From: Bacillota bacterium
GTDB taxonomy: Bacteria; Bacillota; Clostridia; Lachnospirales; Lachnospiraceae
Assembly: GCA_023392995.1 (NCBI GenBank)
Contig: JAEWMZ010000045.1
Location: 1-24,849, forward strand
Length of the DNA stretch: 24,849 bases
Direction of reading: 5' to 3'
Both the position numbers and the translations under genes were made by a program. The first letter of the stretch is position 1. Each line of letters starts with the position of its first letter. The notes beneath the pieces were generated by a model that worked only from the letters and a program-made list of their open reading frames with translations, did no database searches and was not told the origin of the DNA. Below, piece after piece: positions 14,804-23,188 of this stretch.

Positions 14804-15679
14804 CTATTTTGTCGTATTTTTGGGTTTTGCTATAATATTTTCCATTCCTTTTACATAATTTCTCATATCAATTGTGATGTTCATTCCTTTTGCTTTTTCC
14901 AGGATACCTTTTATATCTGAAAACTCTTCATCATATGTACTTTTTTTCCCGAGCAGAAACCTGACCCCATCACTATCAATTGTTACTTCATCCTTTAAAT
15001 TAAAACTGATGGTATCAATCTTCAGCTCGTATTTATCGATCAGTTGCATTAGATTAATAATGGTAAGAAATAACTTTTCATTACGCTGCTTTTCTTCCTG
15101 CTCTTTCCTCTGCTCCTCCTCCTGCTGCTTCTGAAGCCTTTGCTTTTCGCTTAATTTAGAGTCCTGTTCTGTATCCACATCCTGACTATTGGTGACGACA
15201 TTTTGTACCTTGAGTTTTTCGTTCAATATAATTTCACTAAACTTAAGTCCCTTTATTTCAGGAATATGCTCGAGCTTTTTTGACGAGCTCTCTACTACAA
15301 TTCCATCTTTATCAAAATATAAATATTCTCCCATAAACTCTACACAGCCGGCAACCATCTTCTCATATACATAAACTGTGATCCCATGATTACCGTTCAT
15401 TTCTACATTCAGCTTCTCGACAAAAGGTAACTTCGGTGCTGAAAAAACCTTATATTTCAGATATAGATACAGGGCATTTTGTTCCCAGGGCGAGGTAATA
15501 ACCTGCTCCTTGATCTGCTCACTGGTGTACTCCTTCGCTCCAACCACTTCCACGGTCTCAAGATGAAAAGAAGTTAGTAAAATGAATGCAGGAATTCCAA
15601 CCATCATCAGTAGAAACAAAAATTTTCTGCCAATTCTTAACCCTACGCTATTTGAACTCCTTCGCATATTCCTATTCAC
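14804..15679 (-). CDS. divIB: Cell division protein DivIB/FtsQ
   Basis: The 291-residue protein has a short basic cytoplasmic tail, one membrane span (FLFLLMMVGIPAFILL), a POTRA/alpha domain opening with FHLETVEVVGAKEYTSEQI, and a beta domain. DivIB stabilises the divisome core with FtsL and DivIC. The ORF begins at a TTG at 15721 without a ribosome site; I prefer GTG at 15679, which follows GGAGGAAACA. Between KFSEIILNEKLKVQ and FLTIINLMQLIDKY lies an extra segment of about 40 residues (genomic 15074-15186), a glutamine/glutamate/lysine/arginine run likely to form an extended helix. It lies between murA and ftsZ, 71 bases after murA. Confidence 0.85.
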   Translation of the reverse strand: MNRNMRRSSNSVGLRIGRKFLFLLMMVGIPAFILLTSFHLETVEVVGAKEYTSEQIKEQVITSPWEQNALYLYLKYKVFSAPKLPFVEKLNVEMNGNHGITVYVYEKMVAGCVEFMGEYLYFDKDGIVVESSSKKLEHIPEIKGLKFSEIILNEKLKVQNVVTNSQDVDTEQDSKLSEKQRLQKQQEEEQRKEQEEKQRNEKLFLTIINLMQLIDKYELKIDTISFNLKDEVTIDSDGVRFLLGKKSTYDEEFSDIKGILEKAKGMNITIDMRNYVKGMENIIAKPKNTTK

Positions 15680-15750
15680 TGTTTCCTCCAAATAAACTAA
15701 CTGAATTTTTTCAGCCTGCAATACTGTCGATTTGTTCTGGCTTATTTCTC

Positions 15751-17034
15751 TTAACTGTCCGTTTTGTTTTCGCTGCAGTATTTTATATTAGCACCCATGA
15801 TTAAAAAGTCCCGGCAAATATCCTCATAGCCTCGTTCAATATAGGTTGCATCGCGAACAATGGTAACCCCTTCTGCCGAAAGACCTGCAATTACAAGTGC
15901 TGCTCCGCCTCTCAAATCATGAGCCTGAACAACGGTTCCATGCAGCTTCTCTACACCGATAACCTCAGCCACCTTTGGTCCTTGCAGTTTTATCTGTGCT
16001 CCCATCCTGTTAAGATCCTCAACATTCTGGTATCGTGATTCAAAGATTTCTTCCAGGATTGTACTTTTCCCATCCGCCAAAGTAAGTACTGTCATCAGCT
16101 GCGATTGCATATCAGTCGGAAAACCGGGATAAGGCTTAGTTTTCAATTCATCCAAAGGGAAAGGTCTCCCAAAGTTTCTTACCCTGACCCTGTCATCATT
16201 TACTTCAATCTTACACCCGATTTTATTCAGGATATGAAGCGTGGACTCCATGTGTCTGATTGGCATATGTGTAAATAACACATCTCCTCTCACTGCTGCT
16301 ACCGCTGCCATATATGTTCCTGCAACAATCCGATCGGTCGAAAGGCTAAACTCAACATCCTTTAATTCTTTTACCCCTTCAATCTCAAGATAAGCGGAAC
16401 CCAGCCCGCGAATCCTTGCACCCGCTCCAATTAAGTAGTTACAAACTTCCGTAATCTCCGGTTCTCTAGCGGCATTATAAATTTTAGTGACACCAGTTGC
16501 CAGTACGGCTGTTAATATGATATTCTGAGTCGCTCCAACACTGGGAAACTCCAAAAATATATCAGTGCCAATAATTCGATCTGAGTAGCAATGAATCATG
16601 CTGCCATCTTCCTGTAAAAATTCTTCTGAAACATTCATCTTCTTTATTGCATTCAGATGATAATCAATTGGCCTTTTACCAATCGAACAGCCACCGGGAT
16701 ATGCAATATTAACTTCATGGAAGCGGCCTAAAATAGCACCAAGAAACAGGATAGAACTTCTCATTTGTCTTACAGAATCTTCTGAAACATGGGTATGCTC
16801 AGCCATACTGCTATCTACAATAAGGGTATTCTCTTCCCAGCTGGTTTTACAGCCTAGCTCTTCCAGAATTTTTACCATGTGGAATACATCCAGAATTCTA
16901 GGACAATTCTTTAGTTTAGAGATACCTTTATTCAAAATAGTAGCAGCTATTACAGGCAACGCTGCATTCTTCGAACCCTGAATCTTAAGTTCACCTTTCA
17001 GCTGCTTCCCGCCGATGATCTCAATACTCGACAT
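15751..17034 (-). CDS. murA: UDP-N-acetylglucosamine 1-carboxyvinyltransferase
   Basis: The 427-residue enzyme transfers enolpyruvate from PEP to UDP-GlcNAc, the first committed step of peptidoglycan synthesis. GSKNAALPV carries Lys22, and the loop PGGCSIGKRPID carries the PEP-reactive cysteine (Cys116), the residue attacked by fosfomycin, so the protein is not of the Asp-containing resistant type. DLRGGAALVIAGL near the C-terminus is also typical. GAGGTG precedes the ATG. The gene lies 66 bases after ftsW, in the place where murG and murB are found in the B. subtilis cluster. Clostridia often have two murA copies; I cannot tell which this is. Confidence 0.96.
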   Translation of the reverse strand: MSSIEIIGGKQLKGELKIQGSKNAALPVIAATILNKGISKLKNCPRILDVFHMVKILEELGCKTSWEENTLIVDSSMAEHTHVSEDSVRQMRSSILFLGAILGRFHEVNIAYPGGCSIGKRPIDYHLNAIKKMNVSEEFLQEDGSMIHCYSDRIIGTDIFLEFPSVGATQNIILTAVLATGVTKIYNAAREPEITEVCNYLIGAGARIRGLGSAYLEIEGVKELKDVEFSLSTDRIVAGTYMAAVAAVRGDVLFTHMPIRHMESTLHILNKIGCKIEVNDDRVRVRNFGRPFPLDELKTKPYPGFPTDMQSQLMTVLTLADGKSTILEEIFESRYQNVEDLNRMGAQIKLQGPKVAEVIGVEKLHGTVVQAHDLRGGAALVIAGLSAEGVTIVRDATYIERGYEDICRDFLIMGANIKYCSENKTDS

Positions 17035-17100
17035 ACTACACCTCAGACTTGAAGGAAATATACTACACTATATGATATCTTGCATGTCCGGGTGAATGAC

Positions 17101-18240
17101 CTATTTTTCTCCTTTTATTTGGTTTGAAACACTGAGTACGATTCCCATCTCAAAGAGAATAACCATAACCGCACTTCCTCCGTAGCTGATAAACGGTAAA
17201 GGGATACCCGTTGATGGAATGGAGTTGGTTACTACGGCAATATTAATCATAACTTGAGTGGCAATGTGGGCGAGGACTCCGGTGGCAATTAAGCCTCCTA
17301 ATAAGTCCGTGGAATTAATGGCAATGATAAAAATTCGCCAAACTAATAGTATAAACAATAAAATCAACGCAAAGGCTCCAAACAAACCCAGCTCTTCGCA
17401 GATGACGGAAAATATCATATCATTATGGGATTCTGGAATAAAGCCCAGCTTTTGCATGCTCTCTCCCAAGCCCTTACCAAAGATACCCCCTGAGGCGATG
17501 GCATACAACCCCTGTAGAATTTGATAACCCTTTTCATGTGTCTCAACATTGAGCCAGACCACAATACGCTGGGCACGATAACCAACAAACATAATAAACA
17601 AGGAACCTACTCCGATAAAGCCCAGTCCTGCCGCAATGAAATAGCCTTTTTTTCTGCTGGCGACAAAACAGATTGCAACCATTACCATACCGGTAATCAA
17701 TGCTGTTGATAGGTTCTCAATTGCAATTAATCCAACCAATGGTCCGATAAAAACCACAACTCTTAGAAAGCCGCGAAATTTATCAAGACGCTTTGGAGCC
17801 ATATTAACAATATATGCCGTAAAAACAATGACTGCAATTTTTGATAGCTCTGAGGGCTGAAACCTTCCTAAGGGACCCATATCAATCCAGCGTTTAGAAC
17901 CATTAATCTCCTCTGCAAAAACCAGAACATATATCTGCAATCCGATACAAAGTATGTACAGCAAGGTTACCGGCCGAATCTTGATAATCGGTAATTTCAT
18001 AACCAACAGATGATAATCCAGTTTTGATACAAACAACATGACTAGAATACCAAGTCCGGCAAAGAGCGCCTGCCGCTCTAAGAAGTGTGTTGCATTTCCA
18101 TATATTCTTTGGGCATTATAGGAGCTGGTGCTATATATCATAACAAGGCCAAAGCATACAAGAAAAAGTATCAGAAATAATAAGCTATAATCATAATAGC
18201 TATGTATCTTCTTATTTGCGTCTCTGACTGTTCTACCCAT
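17101..18240 (-). CDS. ftsW: SEDS peptidoglycan polymerase FtsW
   Basis: The 379-residue protein has about ten membrane spans and the SEDS signatures NGSKRWIDMGPLGRFQPSELSK and PESHNDMIFSVICEELG; the latter holds the essential extracellular Asp (about 274). The C-terminus has GIPLPFISYGGSA. FtsW polymerises lipid II at the septum together with a class B PBP, and two such PBPs lie upstream. The ORF begins at 18258, but the ATG at 18240 has AGGAG 7 bases upstream while the first has no ribosome site. It may be the FtsW/SpoVE-type paralogue used in division, sporulation or both; the sequence does not decide this. It lies 27 bases after murD. Confidence 0.95.
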   Translation of the reverse strand: MGRTVRDANKKIHSYYDYSLLFLILFLVCFGLVMIYSTSSYNAQRIYGNATHFLERQALFAGLGILVMLFVSKLDYHLLVMKLPIIKIRPVTLLYILCIGLQIYVLVFAEEINGSKRWIDMGPLGRFQPSELSKIAVIVFTAYIVNMAPKRLDKFRGFLRVVVFIGPLVGLIAIENLSTALITGMVMVAICFVASRKKGYFIAAGLGFIGVGSLFIMFVGYRAQRIVVWLNVETHEKGYQILQGLYAIASGGIFGKGLGESMQKLGFIPESHNDMIFSVICEELGLFGAFALILLFILLVWRIFIIAINSTDLLGGLIATGVLAHIATQVMINIAVVTNSIPSTGIPLPFISYGGSAVMVILFEMGIVLSVSNQIKGEK

Positions 18241-18267
18241 CGTTTTACTCCTATTCATTTTCTTTAA

Positions 18268-19626
18268 CTAAAGCAGGTTTCTTACATACTGCTTGAATAA
18301 ATTTCCCCGCTGCTCAAAATTCTCAAACATGCCCCAGCTTGCACAGGCCGGTGATAACAAGACATTATCTCCCTCGTTCGCCTGCTCGGCGCTAATTTTC
18401 ACAGCTTCTTCCAGAGTATCTGTCAGAAATATAGGATGAACCCCTTGACGCTTCGCAGCTTTGGCAATCTGCTTTTTCGTCTGCCCAATCAATATGAGAC
18501 ACTTAATTTTTCCTTCAAAGGCTTCAATCCAGGGCTGAAAGGATACCTTTTTATCATACCCTCCCGCAATGAGCACCGTAGGATTTTTCATTGCCTGAAT
18601 TGCTTTGATTGAAGCATCCGGATTTGTTCCTTTCGAATCATTGTAATAGGTAACACCGTGAATTGTTTCCACATATTCAATTCGGTGTTCTACCCCCTTA
18701 AAGTTTAAAAGGGTTTTTCGTATGCACTCCATGGGAACCCCCATACGAAGGGCAATCCCCACCGCAACCATGACATTCTCATGATTATGTCTTCCGATCA
18801 CATGGAGGCTGTTCACATTACATACGGTTAACTTTACGTCGAAGTCGGAGTATACCAGTTCATCCTCCTCCAGATAAATACCTCTTTCCAGCTCATTTTT
18901 GCTGCTGAAAAATAATACCTTAGCCTTTATTCTATCTGCCATGTTACGAAGCGTCTCATCTTCATAATTTAGAATGCAAAGCTCCTCTTGAGTCTGATTG
19001 AGGGTGATTCTCTCCTTCATGGCAATATACTCTTCCATGGTATGATGCCGATCCAGATGATCCGGAGTAATATTTAATATAGCGCTAACCTCCGGCCGGA
19101 AGGTTTGAATCGTCTCCAGCTGAAAGCTGCTCAGCTCGATTACGGTAACTGTATCCTCTTTTGTATCAAGTGCTACATCGGTATAGGTATCTCCGATATT
19201 CCCAACTACAAAAACCTTGGGAAAATAGCTTTTCATCAGCTTTCCGACTAAGGTCGTCGTGGTGGTTTTGCCATTGGTTCCTGTTATACCAATTACCTTC
19301 CCCTTGGTATAACGAAAAGCCAGCTCAATTTCTCCCCAGATCGGAATATTCTTCTCCTTAATTCGAATAATATCGGGATGGTCACAAGGAACTCCCGGAC
19401 TGATCACTAACAGCTCGATGGACTCTATAACCTCCTCCGAAAGAACTCCGGTTATCAGCGTAAAGTCCTTCTCCGTATCAAATTGGTTTGCGAAATCAAA
19501 CTTTGTTATGGAAACATTGCCATCGTATAATATGACAAATGCCCCCAGTTTCTGCAGCAATCTTGTAGCTGAAATCCCACTTTTTGCTGCTCCATATACC
19601 ATTACAGTTTTATTTTTAAGCTGCAT
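18268..19626 (-). CDS. murD: UDP-N-acetylmuramoylalanine-D-glutamate ligase
   Basis: The 452-residue Mur ligase adds D-glutamate to UDP-MurNAc-L-Ala. A Rossmann-like N-terminal domain (VMVYGAAKSGISATRLLQ) binds UDP, the ATP-binding GTNGKTTTT lies at 116-124, followed by ITPDHLDRHHTMEEY and VEHRIEYVETIHGVTYYNDSKGTNPDAS, and the C-terminal domain has IAGGYDKK and LSPACASWGMFENFEQRG. The ORF extends to 19662; ATG at 19626 follows GGGAGG and gives the standard start. It lies 251 bases downstream of mraY, a gap largely filled with short tandem repeats, and is tightly linked to ftsW. Confidence 0.97.
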   Translation of the reverse strand: MQLKNKTVMVYGAAKSGISATRLLQKLGAFVILYDGNVSITKFDFANQFDTEKDFTLITGVLSEEVIESIELLVISPGVPCDHPDIIRIKEKNIPIWGEIELAFRYTKGKVIGITGTNGKTTTTTLVGKLMKSYFPKVFVVGNIGDTYTDVALDTKEDTVTVIELSSFQLETIQTFRPEVSAILNITPDHLDRHHTMEEYIAMKERITLNQTQEELCILNYEDETLRNMADRIKAKVLFFSSKNELERGIYLEEDELVYSDFDVKLTVCNVNSLHVIGRHNHENVMVAVGIALRMGVPMECIRKTLLNFKGVEHRIEYVETIHGVTYYNDSKGTNPDASIKAIQAMKNPTVLIAGGYDKKVSFQPWIEAFEGKIKCLILIGQTKKQIAKAAKRQGVHPIFLTDTLEEAVKISAEQANEGDNVLLSPACASWGMFENFEQRGNLFKQYVRNLL

Positions 19627-19662
19627 AGGAATCCTCCCGAGATCATAAAAACACCTGATCAA

Positions 19663-19693
19663 TTCTTTCTATTTGCATTTCTTTCTATTTGCA
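19663..19693. repeat. 15-base direct repeat, period 16
   Basis: TTCTTTCTATTTGCA occurs twice, at 19663-19677 and 19679-19693, just upstream of the murD start. A further pair of CTCATTTGTATT copies lies about 40 bases apart near 19712-19763. The mraY-murD gap appears to be built largely of short duplications. Confidence 0.8.
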
Positions 19694-19765
19694 ATTCATA
19701 AGTAATTCCATGCTCATTTGTATTCGTATTTCCTAAACAGTAATGGCAGTTCTCATTTGTATTTT

Positions 19766-19859
19766 TATTGGTTATTAACTTTTTATCGGCTATTATCTTT
19801 TGTATTGACTATTATGTTTTGTATTGGCTATTATCTTAAATTCCAGCTATTAGCCTTTG
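19766..19859. repeat. 19-bp tandem repeat array between mraY and murD
   Basis: Five units start at 19766 (18 bp), 19784, 19803, 19822 and 19841 (19 bp each), of the type TATTGGCTATTATCTTTTG. The middle units are most alike and the outer ones diverged, with a further partial copy toward the mraY stop at 19878. No hairpin terminator is seen between mraY and the array. Confidence 0.85.
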
Positions 19860-19877
19860 TACTAATAGTTCTCACCT

Positions 19878-20846
19878 TTAGCTGATCCCCATTAAAGCAA
19901 TCAAACACAGAATTGTGGTGACGATAGAAAATACCGCAACTACTCTTGTCTCCGACCAGCCCATTAATTCAAAATGATGATGGATTGGAGCCATTCGAAA
20001 AATCCGCTTTCCTCCGGTTATTTTAAAATAACTCACCTGCAGCATAACCGATAGCACTTCCACTAAGTAGATTAAGGCTACGATTAATATAAACAAAGGC
20101 ATTCTCAGCATATAGGCGCTCATTACAACAAATCCGCCTAATGCAAGTGATCCCGTATCCCCCATAAACACCTTGGCCGGATAAACATTATATAAAAGGA
20201 AGGCCAATAGGCTTCCTGCTGCGGCACCTGTAATCGGTGATATACCGCTTTGCATTGCAATTGCCACCACGGTAAAGAAGGTAGCAATCAACAGGGTAAC
20301 ACTGGACTCCAGCCCATCTAACCCATCTGTAAAATTAGAACCATTTACTGTTCCTAAAAAGGCAATGAAGAAAATTGGTATAAACAGGAAGGAAGCTTCA
20401 ATATATTTCCCTCCGGAAAACGGTATTAACATTGCCGTTCCCACATCCGTATAATTCAATAAATAATAACATAGAATCGCTGTCACCAAAATCTGTCCCA
20501 CCAGCTTCTGCCAGGCACGAAGCCCCATAGAGCGCTTCATTACTACCTTTATATAATCATCCATAAAACCGATAATACCAAAACCTACCGTAGCAAATAA
20601 AACTGGCACCAGATCCGGATACTTATTTATATAAAAAACCGAGGTGATTGCAATACTAAGTACAATAACAATACCGCCCATCGTTGGAGTTCCTGATTTT
20701 TTCTGATGTGATTGAGGTCCCTCTTCTCGAATATACTGTCCGAATTTTAATTTCCGAAGAAACGGAATAAGCAGAGGGCACAGAACCGCACAAACTCCAA
20801 AGGATATGATGACTGGTAGTATTACTGATAAGTTTGAAAAATTCAT
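19878..20846 (-). CDS. mraY: Phospho-N-acetylmuramoyl-pentapeptide transferase
   Basis: The 322-residue membrane enzyme transfers phospho-MurNAc-pentapeptide to undecaprenyl phosphate, forming lipid I. About ten hydrophobic spans are seen, together with the family motifs SHQKKSGTPTMGG (46-58), the Mg-binding DDY (96-98), NFTDGLDGL (171-179), FMGDTGS (227-233) and the cytoplasmic triple histidine APIHHHFE (289-291). GGAG precedes the ATG. It has its own candidate promoter about 200 bases upstream and follows spoVD, the usual order in Firmicutes. Confidence 0.97.
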   Translation of the reverse strand: MNFSNLSVILPVIISFGVCAVLCPLLIPFLRKLKFGQYIREEGPQSHQKKSGTPTMGGIVIVLSIAITSVFYINKYPDLVPVLFATVGFGIIGFMDDYIKVVMKRSMGLRAWQKLVGQILVTAILCYYLLNYTDVGTAMLIPFSGGKYIEASFLFIPIFFIAFLGTVNGSNFTDGLDGLESSVTLLIATFFTVVAIAMQSGISPITGAAAGSLLAFLLYNVYPAKVFMGDTGSLALGGFVVMSAYMLRMPLFILIVALIYLVEVLSVMLQVSYFKITGGKRIFRMAPIHHHFELMGWSETRVVAVFSIVTTILCLIALMGIS

Positions 20847-21042
20847 ATGTTATCTCCATTCCGCTGCTGTATGCAGCCTTTACATTGTAAAATACCGGAT
20901 TTCCGTACCTGGAATTCATACTTAACTTCGGTAACGACAGCGTATCTTCAGGATATGCTGCGCTGGAAATTTATCATGGTATGGCACTATTTGCCAGGAT
21001 GCGCGCTTACTTTATCCGGAGCCGGTATCATATCTGTGCGAT

Positions 21043-21071
21043 ATTATACCGTATTACATTTTAAAAAACAA
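21043..21071 (-). promoter_or_regulatory. Candidate sigma-A promoter of mraY
   Basis: On the minus strand TTGTTT (21066-21071), a 17-base spacer and a perfect TATAAT (21043-21048) lie in the spoVD-mraY gap. Transcription would give a leader of about 190 nt before mraY. That leader has several short complementary segments but no structure I recognise. Confidence 0.55.
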
Positions 21072-21114
21072 CCCATTACAGAAGTATAATTTCTAGTAAG
21101 ATGGTCTCTCCCAA

Positions 21115-23067
21115 TTAATCGCCATAATACAGCACAATATCACTGCCTTTGTCTATTTTTTCTCCTGCAAGAGGAAATTGTGCTGTGATCAAATCTCCTT
21201 CGCCGGAGGTAAATGCCTCTCCAAATTCATATAACTTCGTCAGTTTTTTTACTTCTTCCCTAGATTTACCTACAAAATCAGGCATCTCAATTTTCCCGAT
21301 ATGATACTGTTCAATTTCTGCATCTGTATACTTTTCTTCAATTCCCAAATAGGGAAGTATATTATCAAATAACTCTGAAATCACCGGAGCCGCTACCGTA
21401 CCGCCATAATAGATACCGGTTGGTTCATCGATTAATACCAGCGCCATAACCTTGGGATTATCCGCAGGAGCAAATCCAATGAAGGATGATATGTATTTAT
21501 TACTGCTTCTCGGTAATTTTTCCGAGGTGGCTGTTTTCCCGCCGATTCGAAAGCCTGGCAGATATGCCCTTTTACCGGTTCCTTCGGCTACAACAGCTTC
21601 CAAAAGTTCTCTCATTGTATCAGAGGTCTCTTTTGATATTGCATTTTCTGTTGTTTTATAGTCTAAAGCACGTACATACGTACCATCTGCCGATTTTATT
21701 TCCACTCCAAAGTGAGGAGTAATCAGAGTTCCTCCATTGACCACTGCACTTGCTGCCACCATGAGCTGCAAGGGTGTAATCTGGAACGACTGTCCAAAGG
21801 ATATCGTCGCCAGCTCTACGGCTCCGATATTCTCCGGCTTGTGCATAATGGAATTTGCTTCACCCGGAAGATCAATTCCTGTTTTTTGGAACAGCCCAAG
21901 CCGCTTAAAATATGTATACATCTTCTCGACTCCAACCCTGGCTCCTAATTCCATAAATACCGGGTTGCAGGAATTCTTAATTCCATCCACAAAGGTCTGA
22001 CTGCCATGACCGCCAACCTTATGGCATCTTATAATTCTATCCTCTACCCTTTTGTAACCCGGGCAAAAGAAGCTGTCTGACAGTTTCACTACCTTCTCTT
22101 CCAAGGCAGCGGTAGCCGTAACAATCTTAAAGGTTGATCCCGGTTCATAGGTGTCACTGATGCAGGCGTTTCGCCACATCCCATTGAGCAGCTCATTGGT
22201 TTTCGCAGAGGAAAGGGTCTGGCCGGCATAATCGTCAGCAATTTCACTGATTAACGTATAGGGATCATTTAAATCAAATTCAGGTGCATTGACCATAGCA
22301 TATATTTCGCCATTCGAGGGATTCATAACAATCAGCTTAACATTATTGGCAAGCTTTGATTCCATTACCTTTTTGGCACCCTGCTCAGCATATTTTTGAA
22401 CATTGACATCCAGGCTGGTGTATAAGTCATTTCCCGCCTGGGGTTCTTTCCGATCCTCTGCCGCATTCTTTATTTCTACTCCATAAGCAGTGGTGAGGGT
22501 CAGGATTGTTCCATCTATTCCTTTTAAGTATTTATCATATTTTACTTCCAATCCGATGATGCCCTGATTATCACTGCCGGTAAAGCCGATGGCCTTCGAG
22601 GCGAGGCTTCCGTAAGGGTAATATCTTTTGTAATCCTCATCTACCATAACGCCGTTTAAGTCATATTCTCTGATCTTATCGGCAATCTCTTTATCCACAT
22701 TGGACTTTACTCTCTCAATAGAAGAATTCTTCTCTACTCTCTTTCGAACCTTTTCTTCCGAAAGTCCCAGCAACTGTGACAGTACCTGAACCACACGGTC
22801 AGGGTCTGTGATTTGAGCATGAATAACCGATATGGTGCATACCGGTTTATTGGTTGCCAGTAAGGTTCCATTCGCATCATAGATGGAACCTCGCTCTGCT
22901 TTAATTGATCGTTCTCTTTCGTGGAGAGCCTTAGCCCGTTCGGCATAATCCTCCGATTTAAATATCATCAGATACCCCAAACGCATCATCAGACTACTTG
23001 CAACAATCAGAACAACGATCACTACGATAAATATATTCCTTCTATTATAAGTTCTGCTTTTCGACAT
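21115..23067 (-). CDS. spoVD: Class B penicillin-binding protein SpoVD (stage V sporulation, spore cortex)
   Basis: The 650-residue transpeptidase has an N-terminal membrane anchor (about 11-35), a dimerisation domain and a transpeptidase domain with STFK (Ser311 the nucleophile), SCN (366-368) and a third motif that reads KTA (511-513) instead of the usual KTG. A PASTA domain occupies 595-650 (MPDFVGKSREEVKKL), the mark of SpoVD rather than PBP2B in many Firmicutes. Cys335 and Cys348 lie between the SxxK and SxN motifs, where SpoVD of B. subtilis has a redox-controlled disulfide. It cross-links spore cortex peptidoglycan in the forespore envelope. The ribosome site is weak (AAGG). It lies between the ftsI-like PBP and mraY, as is usual. 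Confidence 0.92.
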   Translation of the reverse strand: MSKSRTYNRRNIFIVVIVVLIVASSLMMRLGYLMIFKSEDYAERAKALHERERSIKAERGSIYDANGTLLATNKPVCTISVIHAQITDPDRVVQVLSQLLGLSEEKVRKRVEKNSSIERVKSNVDKEIADKIREYDLNGVMVDEDYKRYYPYGSLASKAIGFTGSDNQGIIGLEVKYDKYLKGIDGTILTLTTAYGVEIKNAAEDRKEPQAGNDLYTSLDVNVQKYAEQGAKKVMESKLANNVKLIVMNPSNGEIYAMVNAPEFDLNDPYTLISEIADDYAGQTLSSAKTNELLNGMWRNACISDTYEPGSTFKIVTATAALEEKVVKLSDSFFCPGYKRVEDRIIRCHKVGGHGSQTFVDGIKNSCNPVFMELGARVGVEKMYTYFKRLGLFQKTGIDLPGEANSIMHKPENIGAVELATISFGQSFQITPLQLMVAASAVVNGGTLITPHFGVEIKSADGTYVRALDYKTTENAISKETSDTMRELLEAVVAEGTGKRAYLPGFRIGGKTATSEKLPRSSNKYISSFIGFAPADNPKVMALVLIDEPTGIYYGGTVAAPVISELFDNILPYLGIEEKYTDAEIEQYHIGKIEMPDFVGKSREEVKKLTKLYEFGEAFTSGEGDLITAQFPLAGEKIDKGSDIVLYYGD

Positions 23068-23188
23068 ACGATCATAACCTTGAATCTCTTATCGATTCAT
23101 TCTATTACAAAAGCTGCCGCTTTATTCACAATGGGGGACATAGAATTTCACGGAAATGGAATTTTCATCCCCTGAAAAATCTTAAACT

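Noticed and set aside
20847..21089. 80-codon plus-strand ORF in the spoVD-mraY gap
   Set aside because: It has no Shine-Dalgarno site, is antisense to the probable mraY leader and promoter, and the composition does not look coding.
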